From Mesostigma viride (lineage: Eukaryota > Streptophyta > Mesostigmatophyceae > Mesostigmatales > Mesostigmataceae), in assembly GCA_009746045.1 (NCBI GenBank), contig RPFO01001354.1, positions 1-64,000 on the forward strand: a stretch of DNA of 64,000 nt, in the 5' to 3' direction. The translations under genes were made by a program, and so were the position numbers. The notes beneath the pieces were generated by a model. That model was not told the origin of the DNA. It made no database searches and saw only the letters and a program-made list of their open reading frames with translations. This document shows, piece after piece, positions 1 through 8,600 of this stretch (positions are counted from its first letter, which is position 1; the number at the start of each line of letters is the position of its first letter).

Positions 1-867
1 ACGGGGAGAGGAGGCACCTGGACAGAAAGGGGGGAGGGGAGGCAGGGAAGGAAAGAAGAGATAAAAGTTAAGAAGGGGCAGGAGACAGGAAGCAGTCAAA
101 GATGTAAGAAGATAGAGGAAGAGGAGAAAGAGATAAAAGAAAAAAGAAACAAAAGAAAGAAGAAAAAAGAAAAGGGAGCAGAGAAGAAAAGATAAGAGGT
201 GGAAAAGTGAGGAAAAGCCAGGGAGAGAAAGTAGGTCCAAAGTGAGGAGCAAAAGTAGATAGAGAAGGGACGAGAGAGAGAGAAAAAAAAAGAAAGAAAG
301 GAAGAGAAGAGAGAAGAGAGAGAGAGAACAAGAGAAAAAGGAGGATAAGAGGGAGGAAGAAACTCTAGTATAGAATAGAGAAGAGAAACAAGGAAGGGGG
401 GGGAAAGGAAGAGGGAGGAAGAGAGCAGAATGAGAGAAGGAGGAAGGAGAAGGGAAAGTAGAGAGAGAAGGGAGACAGAAGAAGAAAGGAGAGGAGGAGA
501 GTCAGAGAGAATAGACGAAGAGAGAAAAGATAGCATGAGAAGGAGAAAGAGGGAAAAGACGAGGAGAGAAGAGGGAAGATTAAAAGGAGTAAAAAGAGAA
601 GAAAGAAAGTAAGTAGAGGTACAGACAAAAGAAGAAAGCAAGTAAGAAGGAGGAGGAAGGAAAGAAAGAGAGGAAGAGGAAACAAAGAGAGGGACAGGGG
701 GAAAATAAGAGCACAGCAAGTAGAACAGAGAAGAAAAAAGAAAGAGAAAGGAGCAAAGGAGAAAAGAGAGAAGGAGGGCAGAGGGGAGAAAAAAAGAAGG
801 AGAAGGACAAGCTAGGCTGAGAAGAAGAACAGGGAGAAGAAGAGAAGAAAGAGAAGGGGAAAGAGTC
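1..867. repeat. Polypurine tract (plus strand almost only A and G)
   Basis: The plus strand is almost entirely purine for about 870 bases, made of irregular AG, GGA and GAAA words, with no fixed repeat unit. Purine-rich sequence resumes more weakly at about 930-1,090. Long open frames in this stretch are low-complexity Ser/Leu/Phe or Arg/Glu strings and I do not regard them as genes. No gene is seen here. Confidence 0.9.
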
Positions 868-1183
868 TAGCCCGATGAGACCCCATAACTCAAGGCATCC
901 CGGAGCGGACGACTGGCGTCAAATGTGAAGAGAGAATAGAAGAAAAAAAGAAGGGCAGGAGAAAAAGGGGGGAGAAAAAAAATACGAAAGTCAGAGGAAG
1001 AGAGTAGAGAAGAAGAGGAAGGAAAGAGGGAGAAGTCAAAGGAAGATCACCAAATACAAAAAAAAAGCAAAGAAACACATATAAAAAAGGCTAAAAGAAA
1101 TGAGATCGACATGCAAGTGATCACGTGACGGACATAGGACGGAAGACAGCAAGGCGACAGGAAGAAGCATGGGAGTCCACGAA

Positions 1184-1299
1184 TCTCCCCTCCCTCCCTC
1201 CCTCCTCCCTCCCTCCCTCCCTCCCTCCCCCCCTCCCTCCCTCCCTCCCTCCCTCCCTCCCTCCCCTCCCTCCCTCTCTCTCTCCTCTCTCTCTCTCTC

Positions 1300-1384
<85 letters not shown>

Positions 1385-1460
1385 TCCCCCCTCTCTCTCT
1401 CTCTCCCTCCCTCTCTCTCTCCCTCTCTCTCCCTCTCCCTCTTACCCCCCCCCCTTTTAC
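1184..1460. repeat. CCTCC / CT microsatellite
   Basis: CCTCC words pass into a (CT)n run and then C-rich sequence. With the purine tract to the left, the first 1.5 kb switches sharply from polypurine to polypyrimidine on the same strand. No gene is seen. Confidence 0.95.
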
Positions 1461-1504
1461 AAACACCATAATTCTGCCAACGTCACTCTTCCTGGACCGT
1501 GTGA

Positions 1505-1911
1505 TAGTTACGCCCGCCGTCGTTTCTTGTCTTACTGGAAGAGCACATGACCAACATTGGTTGTGCTAGTTACGCCCGCCGTCGTTTCTTTTGCCTTTTC
1601 GATGTCGAAATATATCTCGGGAAAGATGCACCCCCGTCAGTTAACTTGTCATCTTGTAAGCTCAATCTTTCCATGATAGTTACGCCCGCCGTCGTTTCTT
1701 TTGCATCTTCGATGTCGAAGTGTTTGTCGTGAAAGTTGCATCCCCGTCAGCTTCTTGTAAGATCAATGTTTCATGATAGTTACGCCCGCCGTCGTTTCTT
1801 TTTTATTTTCGATGTCGAAGAATATGTCGTGAAAGTTGCAGCGCGTTCGTGTCCATTGTGATCTTGTGATATCAAAGTTTCCCATGATAGTTACGCCCGC
1901 CGTCGTTTCTG
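1505..1911 (+). repeat. Tandem array of about 105-bp units, each with the 21-nt hairpin motif
   Basis: Five copies of the motif (GTTACG, CCCGCCGT, CGTTTCT) start at 1507, 1569, 1679, 1779 and 1890. Copies 2 to 5 lie 100-111 bp apart. Several are followed by a second small palindrome (TTCGA-TG-TCGAA) and by similar AT-rich sequence containing GTCGTGAAAGTTGCA and CCCCGTCAG words. The array immediately precedes the first ORF of the block, so it could be a promoter or leader region or the sub-terminal repeat of an inserted element. Confidence 0.85.
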
Positions 1912-2035
1912 TTGCTTCTCGTTCGTTTAAAATATCTAATGAAGTTTTTACCATCGTTCACCTAAAACAAATTACTTTAAATCTGCACCCGTTAAACCAC
2001 ACCCCCCTCGAAATGACTCCATGGTTGCAGAACAA

Positions 2036-2260
2036 ATGTCAGAAGAAGAACAAAAAAAATGCTTCGGAAACCACAAGCGCAAAAGGAAAGCCGATGACAA
2101 TTTAGAGACCCTCTCGGAGGATGTGCCGGAGTTGGTTTCTTCGGATGACGAGTTTGAATACTCAAAAACATCAGGGGGACAAGTTCTTGAGAAAGCATGG
2201 AAGGTGTTTGTGACAAACGCGTTTGTGGAATGGATAAAAAAAAACTATTCCGAGGAATAG
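2036..2260 (+). CDS. Small acidic/basic hypothetical protein (about 74 aa)
   Basis: An ATG at 2036 opens a short frame ending in TAG at 2258. The product has a basic KRKRK cluster near residue 15, a Glu/Asp/Ser-rich middle, and a C-terminal helix-like stretch with Trp and Phe (KAWKVFVTNAFVEWIKK). I do not recognise it. An in-frame ATG lies upstream at 2021. I prefer 2036 because it follows a TTGCAG-AACAA acceptor-like context like those before other ORFs in the block. AT-rich sequence and TTAAT words follow the stop. It could be an independent small gene or the last exon of something spliced from the left. Confidence 0.5.
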   Translation: MSEEEQKKCFGNHKRKRKADDNLETLSEDVPELVSSDDEFEYSKTSGGQVLEKAWKVFVTNAFVEWIKKNYSEE

Positions 2261-2328
2261 TAACTTGTTATTATAAAATAATAAATTAATGTTTATGAAT
2301 TTTTTTGTTCGTTTTTTCCCTGAAAAAG

Positions 2329-3003
2329 ATGGAGTCCGAGATCGTGAATGAAGTCTACGGAAGCGTCCTTCAAAACGTTTTCAAACAAGTTCGCTTTCTG
2401 TCGCGTGTCATATTCGAGGAAGTTCGAGTCGCGCAGGAGAGGACAGGCCGCCACTTGGCCGTTTTATTGGCGTTTGATTCGTTCAGCCAAATGGAGAGAA
2501 TTATGTACGCCCAGCTAGCTGATATGAACTTCTGTATTCAAGAGGGTTTTTTCAGACCACAGATGGATCTAAGAGTGCCCATAGACCCAAGGACGGAGTT
2601 CCGCCTTTTGGTGTCGTTCATTACAAAGGGGCCAAAGATAGAGTTGGGGGAAGAGGAAGGGGCTCAGCTTGGGTGCACCTACGGGCGCGCATTTTACCCG
2701 AATGTTACGCATTCTCTGCGCGTGAGGGCTGATGCATGTGTAGGGGCAGTACCCCTCAACATGAACTTTTTCTTGCTCTCTGACCCGATCGTGAGGGATG
2801 GGGATCGCATGCGTAGTACGCGAAAGTGCTCCAAGGAGGGGTGTGGGTGCGAAACAGGACCTCATATCAAGTGGTGTAGAGGATGTAGGGATGCCAGATA
2901 TTGCAGTGAGGAGTGCCAGCGTGCGGACTGGAGTAGGCATAAGGATAGATGCGAACGTCTGAGGCAAGCGAGGGAGGTGCTGGCAGGGGTGAAGGGGGGT
3001 TAA
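2329..3003 (+). CDS. MYND-type zinc-finger protein, about 224 aa
   Basis: The C-terminal 45 residues (about 172-216) contain a MYND zinc finger: the Cys pairs CSKEGC, CRGC, CSEEC and a final HKDRC, with the typical YCSEECQRADWSRHK signature. MYND fingers bind proline-rich peptides and act in protein-protein contacts. They are common in eukaryotic chromatin and cytosolic proteins and in some giant viruses. The N-terminal 170 residues are helical and unfamiliar, so the specific function is unknown. There is no SET domain. The ATG at 2329 (context AAAAAG-ATGG) is preferred over the upstream 2305 start codon. The ORF is intact and the stop is at 3001-3003. Confidence 0.8.
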   Translation: MESEIVNEVYGSVLQNVFKQVRFLSRVIFEEVRVAQERTGRHLAVLLAFDSFSQMERIMYAQLADMNFCIQEGFFRPQMDLRVPIDPRTEFRLLVSFITKGPKIELGEEEGAQLGCTYGRAFYPNVTHSLRVRADACVGAVPLNMNFFLLSDPIVRDGDRMRSTRKCSKEGCGCETGPHIKWCRGCRDARYCSEECQRADWSRHKDRCERLRQAREVLAGVKGG

Positions 3004-3183
3004 CGTGACGACGATACTGGATAAAACTATGGGGTCTGATGTCGACTTCTCCTTCAACTTCCACGACGGCTCTGCCTCTTAGAAAAACTTGAAATGTAGA
3101 GTAATAACTTGTTTATATGATGTTATATTTAATGTTTAATGTTTAATGTTTATAACGTATCATTTTCCTCCTACGCGCAGGAA

Positions 3184-3384
3184 ATGGTGGAGGTTAAGGA
3201 GAGTTTGGCCAAAAGGCAAAGGACCGACACACTTCGACATAATGGAAGGAGTCTTCCATTGTACATCAAAAAAATAGTCGAGGATTACTGGCTCGCTTCC
3301 GACTCGACTCCTCGTCCGAGTCCGGTGATACCGGACAGTGTCAAAGTCTGGAAGGTTTCAGCACATCAATCGCACATTGAATAG
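3184..3384 (+). CDS. Hypothetical 66-aa protein
   Basis: A short ORF starts at ATG 3184, just after the acceptor-like GCGCAG-GAA. It is Lys/Arg-rich at the start (KRQR) and has a PRPSP segment in the second half. I do not recognise a family. The stop at 3382 is followed 34 bases later by the hairpin motif and then by a TTAATAAA poly-A signal (about 3462). It may be a stand-alone gene or the 3' exon of one. Confidence 0.45.
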   Translation: MVEVKESLAKRQRTDTLRHNGRSLPLYIKKIVEDYWLASDSTPRPSPVIPDSVKVWKVSAHQSHIE

Positions 3385-3417
3385 ATAATGTTTTATCGCC
3401 ATATTGCTGTTCGACAA

Positions 3418-3438
3418 GTTGCGCCTTGGGGCGTTTCT
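3418..3438 (+). other. 21-nt hairpin motif, 3' of the 66-aa ORF
   Basis: GTTGCG, CCTTGGGG, CGTTTCT. The core folds as GCGCC / TTGG loop / GGCGT, a 5-bp stem (one G-T pair). It lies between a stop codon and a TTAATAAA signal. Confidence 0.8.
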
Positions 3439-3548
3439 TTGCGCCAAATTTAAACCTTCGTATTAATAAACAAGTACAATAAAAAAATTTCAAAACGTTT
3501 TTTGAATTTTATTTTCCGGGGCCGGTATGTTATCGTAACTTGTCGCAG

Positions 3549-4414
3549 ATGTCCGGTTCGACGGAAGATTCGTCCGATTCGTCTAGTCACCTCCTGATGG
3601 AGGATTGGCAACGACTTCAACAACACCAAGCGGTTGCCACTGTCATTCAGAGTGTTGCTCGCTCAATAGGGGCGCCGCGCAAGTGTGATGTGTCCACTTG
3701 CAAGAAAACCGCTCTCGGATTTGACTTGTATTGCCGAAAGCACGAAGAACATTCTCGTCACATCGAAAATGCCCTCAGTCGCGGACTTGGAATGGCGGGC
3801 GCCCTCGGACCTGGATTGGCGGGGGGGCCCTGCGACTTCGCCTGGACATGACTGTCGGAGAGGTCGTGGGTGTAAATTTTGATTTCACCAGGGGAGACGA
3901 GTACTTCCTTGAAGATTGGATAGTCAAAGACTCCGCGACAGGTGCGGACTTGGCAAAGGGAGGCTACGTTGCCGGCGCCCAAGAAAATGGTTGGAGTAGC
4001 TTGAGATGCTTTTTGATGACGACACCTTTTGCCGACTCGCGTGACACGGATGTAAGCGAACTTTATCGGCGTATGTGTTTTGCACTCGCCGACATTCCGC
4101 TGATAACTCAACGAGAGTTCGATTTTCGCGTGGAAACAAAAGCCAAAGCGATTGTATCCGGCGTGAAGGCGATTGTGGAGGAGGAGCAGGATTCTCTGTG
4201 TGCAGAGTATTTGGAGAGAGTGGCCCCGATGAAGACGAGGAGGTCCGAAATCTATCCTGACACCGGCAACAAGGAGGCAAAGTTGGTGGCCGCCAAAGAA
4301 GAGATGTTCGCTCGTGTCGATGAAATGGCGGCGAAAGAGGTTCCGAGAGTTCGCTCGATCGGTTGTTGCAAAACCTGCAGAGAGTGGAACGAGTCGCGGG
4401 ACAGTCTATATTGA
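3549..4414 (+). CDS. Cys4-10-2-His motif protein, paralogue 1, frameshifted
   Basis: An ATG sits directly after CGCAG at 3549. Residues about 51-66 hold a Cys-x4-Cys-x10-Cys-x2-His motif, probably zinc binding, with the same spacing as in the next gene. The first frame (3549-3851) ends early. The rest of the protein continues to 4414 in another frame entered near a run of Gs at about 3818-3825 (product MTVGEVVGVNFDF onward). A one-base indel in the G run explains this and may be an assembly error or a real lesion. A C-terminal CCKTCREW pair could be a second metal site. Function is unknown. The stop is followed after 5 bases by the hairpin motif. Confidence 0.55.
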
Positions 4415-4419
4415 TATGA

Positions 4420-4440
4420 GTTGCGCCCGCCGGCGTTTCT
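4420..4440 (+). other. 21-nt hairpin motif, right after the stop codon
   Basis: GTTGCG, CCCGCCGG, CGTTTCT. The stem GCGCC / GGCGT is fully paired (one G-T) with loop CGCC. It starts 5 bases after the TGA of the upstream ORF. Confidence 0.85.
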
Positions 4441-4559
4441 CTGGTCTTGAATGCCCCCCCTCTACATACACATTATATTGTCTGGACATTCGTATGTAGT
4501 GACAATCGTAGTCGATGTGATTGCCATTCGTTTGTACGTAGAAAGTGGTTGTTGAGGAA

Positions 4560-4580
4560 GTTGCGCCCCAGGGCGTTTCT
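4560..4580 (+). other. 21-nt hairpin motif, second copy in the same gap
   Basis: GTTGCG, CCCCAGGG, CGTTTCT. The stem GCGCC / GGCGT has loop CCAG. It is followed by a TTAATAAA poly-A signal at about 4631. Confidence 0.85.
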
Positions 4581-4694
4581 TTGTTGCATTTTCTTCAAAT
4601 TTTAGCTCGCATAAATAGATGAAGATGACTTAATAAATGCCAGTTTTTTTTAATAATATAAACTACTCGCGGCCGGTATGTTCTGGTTTCGCAG

Positions 4695-5429
4695 ATGTCC
4701 AGTCTGACGGTCGACATAAGGGGACGTCCATATCAGGACGCTGTTTTCCGGATTTTTGAGAAGGATCCCGAAAAGAAGTGCCGGGATAGGAAATGTAAAA
4801 AGCTGTCAATTACCGACATGGGTCTGTGTGGGGAACACATCGTAGCTTTTGGAAAGGACATGATTTCCCGTCATTTGCAACAATACGTTGACAACAATTG
4901 TGTGGGAGGGGCGCAGATGGACGTCCTTCTTGAGGATGGAGTGGACGGAGCCAAAAGGGCTGTAATTCGGCTGTCGGAAATGGATGATGACAAAGAGGAC
5001 GTGAACATTCGCCTTAAGAGGCACGACGATAACACGGCCGATTGTGTGTTTGGGTCTCGAGGAGTGGCGGATGAGAGGCAGGTCTTCCATGATGCCGCGG
5101 AGAAGGTGGTGGAATGGATGATGGGTTGGTCAAATCTTGACGTTCGCATATTCAACCGTCTGACGTCTGATTTCCTTCTCCGGGGAAGTTTCAAGATGGT
5201 TGACCGTGCAAGGCAGTCCAGGAACCAGGTATCCGTTTCCATGGCCAGTCCGATCGCACGCATGATTGAGGGGGGCCCTCTTCCGCGCAACCTTGCCTCG
5301 AGATTTCGAAAATACCGTGAAGGGCTCGACCGAAAATCAGCAGCGATTTCCCATTCGCGAACCACTTATGGGTCGACGGAGGTGGTAACGGAATTTTTTT
5401 GCATTTCCTTGCCAATTGATTCTTTATGA
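4695..5429 (+). CDS. Cys4-10-2-His motif protein, paralogue 2, 244 aa
   Basis: An intact ORF begins at the ATG directly after TTTCGCAG. Residues about 35-52 contain Cys-x4-Cys-x10-Cys-x2-His (KCRDRKCKK ... LCGEH), the same spacing as the upstream neighbour. The two start alike (MSG/MSS) and share the preceding GGCCGGTATGTT word about 15-25 bases upstream. The remainder is mixed alpha/beta with charged helices, with no known domain recognised. Two neighbouring paralogues suggest local duplication. A DNA- or RNA-binding role is possible but only inferred from the metal-type motif. Confidence 0.65.
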   Translation: MSSLTVDIRGRPYQDAVFRIFEKDPEKKCRDRKCKKLSITDMGLCGEHIVAFGKDMISRHLQQYVDNNCVGGAQMDVLLEDGVDGAKRAVIRLSEMDDDKEDVNIRLKRHDDNTADCVFGSRGVADERQVFHDAAEKVVEWMMGWSNLDVRIFNRLTSDFLLRGSFKMVDRARQSRNQVSVSMASPIARMIEGGPLPRNLASRFRKYREGLDRKSAAISHSRTTYGSTEVVTEFFCISLPIDSL

Positions 5430-5469
5430 GGGACATAGAGTTGTTTGTATAGAGAGTGAATTGACGAAA

Positions 5470-5490
5470 GTTGCGACGGCGGTCGCATCT
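5470..5490 (+). other. 21-nt hairpin motif (compensated stem)
   Basis: GTTGCG, ACGGCGGT, CGCATCT. The stem GCGAC / GTCGC is perfectly paired. Two pairs differ from the main form (A-T replaces C-G, G-C replaces G-T), so pairing is kept despite changed bases. Confidence 0.8.
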
Positions 5491-5582
5491 TTTAGTGCGT
5501 CGTTCTCTTGTTATGAATCTCTGTTCATTCTGAATTATAACGTTGTTTGTACCTTGACATAATGATGCATTTTTTGTATTGA

Positions 5583-5603
5583 GTTGCGACGTGGGGCGCA
5601 TCT
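5583..5603 (+). other. 21-nt hairpin motif, upstream of the large gene
   Basis: GTTGCG, ACGTGGGG, CGCATCT. The stem GCGAC / GGCGC has one mismatch. It lies 49 bases before the ATG of the large multi-exon gene. Confidence 0.75.
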
Positions 5604-5651
5604 TCCTGCTGACTCGTATGTTTTTTCCAATTTTTTTGTTTTGTGTTGCAG

Positions 5652-8600
5652 ATGGAAAAGGGCGGCCCTACATCGCAGGTGGTCGGCGACTCTCCCCCTA
5701 GGGGGGAAGGGTCAGAAGGGCAACCAGTTCAGGCCCAAGGCGCCTCCCCACAACAGCCTCCTCACAAGCGTGCAAGGGAGGGCACGCCGCCCCCAATGGT
5801 GGAATCTGGTGTCAGCTTTGCCGCGGTCACTGGGAAGGATGAGTACCACGGTGGTCTTGAGATGGTGGACGATCCGGTTAAGCGGATTCAGATTGAGCGG
5901 TTTGAGCGACTCGCGAATGGCACTCGTGAACAGCAATTCGCGCTGTACCAAGACATCCTTAATGACAAACCTGAAGTCGCCAAGGTGCCTTATACCTCCA
6001 AGCGCACATTCATGCCTCGTTTCGAAACCCTGCTCCAGCAGGAGCTAAGGTTGCGTCGGTTGGCTCAGAATGCGCCAGAGACAGTAGCCGCCGCGCCCTC
6101 CCATGCCGCGCCTGCCGCAGTAGCCCAAAAGAGGGGGGAGAGTGTGCACGAGTCGGCCGCAGTGCCCTCAACCGCAAGGGATCCCCCCGCGACTTCCAAG
6201 CCGGTCGCGACGGGCGATATGCCCCCGCCGCGGCAGAGGGGAAGGGGGAAGGGGGTCGATGGAGGGGAAGTCCTCGATGTTTTCGATATGACGCTGGGCA
6301 ATTTGGAAGGTGGCGGGCCGATCTTCGTAAGTCTCCGCCCATTAAATTGATGTCGTGAAATACAATACGCATTTTTTTGCAATATTCGCCAGACATGTCA
6401 TTTCCGACAACTAAGCGGATTTTTACTTTCCGTTGAAATGTTCGCAGGGCCGGCAAGAGGATGTTGGTGCAAGAGAAGCCCGCTCAATGGCGGGAAGCAC
6501 CCAGGTACATGAGTGCGTCAGATTCCTCTCCGGTTTACTTGTATTGAAAAGGTTTGCGTGCGTATATCCTTGTTTATTTTTGTAGTAATTTTTTTCTTGT
6601 GAATGGACAATCGCGTTTGCTATTTTTACAGGGAAGTCCGTTCGAGCAGCAAGAGGGCGGTGACAGGAGGGGAAGTGGATCTTACGGTGGTTCCACTGCA
6701 GAGGGGGGAAGGGTAAGTTACCGTTGACTTAGTAATCGAAAGTTTAGGTTCGTCCTCAATGGACAGAGTTACGACGGCCGGCGTTTCTTTACACTTTTCT
6801 TACATTAAAAATCTTCCGTTGATAATGTTCTTGCAGGAAGCCGGTCGTCAGGGTGGGGCAAATCTCCAGGGAGAGGGGGCTATCGCTGTCGGTGAGCCTG
6901 TGTCAGAGGGCGCGGGTGGAAGCGACGGCGATACTGCGAAAATGACACGCTTTAAGGAGCAAGCGGATGCTTATCAACTGAAGAAGTTGGCAAAGTGGGT
7001 TGTGGCCGAGGTGAGAACGGAAAAGCCCCACCTGAGGTACGGAACCAGATGATGATTCTCCATCAAGTCGCTGAGTTGATCGTGAAGAATGCGTGCCGGC
7101 CCGATGGCGCCACACAGCCTGAGGAATCCCGAGCGCCAAGGCCTTGATAAAGTGGATGCAGGAGAACCTGTTCGAGGGCAAAGGGAAGGAGAGGAAGTGT
7201 AAACTGTTGACGGTGACGGAGAAGGACGCCAAGACTCTGATCAAGATGTTGAAGGAACACGATGCCCGCCAGGACAAGTCTCCGAAGATCGCGAAGGGGT
7301 CGAAGAAAGCGGCTGAAGCAGCAGCGGTTGAGGGGAATGAGGTAAGTCTACCTCTGTTGTGAGGGGGGCTTTGTTCTTGAGGTCCACGTTTCATGTAGGT
7401 TGCGACGGCCGGCGTTTCTTAAGTGTGACACTTACTTCCTTTTGACTAACACTTACTTCCTTTCCTGATTTCGCATCGTTGAGGGAAATGAGCCAAGTGT
7501 ACCTCTGTTGTGAGGGGGGCTCTGATCTTGAGGTTTAGGTTTCATCTAGGTTGCGACGGCCGGCGTTTCTCAAGTGTGACATTTACTTTATTCCTTTCGG
7601 TTATGCTTTCCTGATTTTTTCATATCATTGTTAAGGGGAACGAGGTAAGTATACCTCTGTTGTGAGGGGGGCTTTGATGTTGAGGTTCAGGTTTCATGTA
7701 GGTTGCGACGGCCGGCGTTTCTCAATCGACATTTACTTTATTCCTTTTGGTTATGCTTTCCTGATTTTTTCGCATCACTGCAGTACGTGCAGGCCGAGAG
7801 GGCGACCCACGCGGCCATCCTGTACTCAATCAGCCTCGACCAGCACGCGCGCCGCGAGAACATGAAAATAGATAGTACGTGGACTGCTGCCGTCGACGAA
7901 CACCAGAAGGGACTCTCCGAAGCACTTGCGACCTACAAGGGGAAGGCGCTGAAGGGAAAGGGGAAAGGAAAGGAGGTGGAGGTTGCGGATGCTCCCGTGT
8001 CTCTGCTTGAGAAATGGGAGAAGTCCCCGGTGTCGCAGGATGATGATGACATCCTGGATGTGAACGATGAGATCGCGAAGGGCAAACGGTTACGGAAGCA
8101 GCTTGCCGTTCAGCCTCGGGACCTCGATGAGATGTCCAAAGCCTTGGTGCATCGAAATCGGGTGTGGACAAGGAACCTGTTCGTGGGGCCTCAGAAGCTC
8201 CTCGCACGAGACTTGCATCTGTCTAGAGCCGAGCAGAACGCCACCATTTTTGCAAACTCGGAGTCCGACTACGGCCACGACAAGCTGGTGATTCCTGTGT
8301 GGCGGTACTCGTTCCAGTTTTTGGCTGACCGGTGCCCCAACACTTTTCATGACTGGATGAAAAAGGAAGGCACCCAGCGTCAGCTCGCGCAACTCTTCGG
8401 GGAGATGGGGGGGGCACGGACAATGAAGGCTGGCTACGCTCGCGCAATGACTGACGAAGAAATTGATATCTACCTGCGAACGAGCTCGGCCAAGGGAATG
8501 GCCGAAGCTGCTTCCACCGCGGTTCTGACAGGACGGGCCGATTTGCTGGACGATCTTAAGCCCGTGGACGTGAGAAAGGCCGCGCTTTTGGACAGTTTGT

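Noticed and set aside
1505-1911. CRISPR-like array
   Set aside because: Regularly spaced short repeats, but the 'spacers' are similar to each other, the context is eukaryotic, and copies continue singly in introns.
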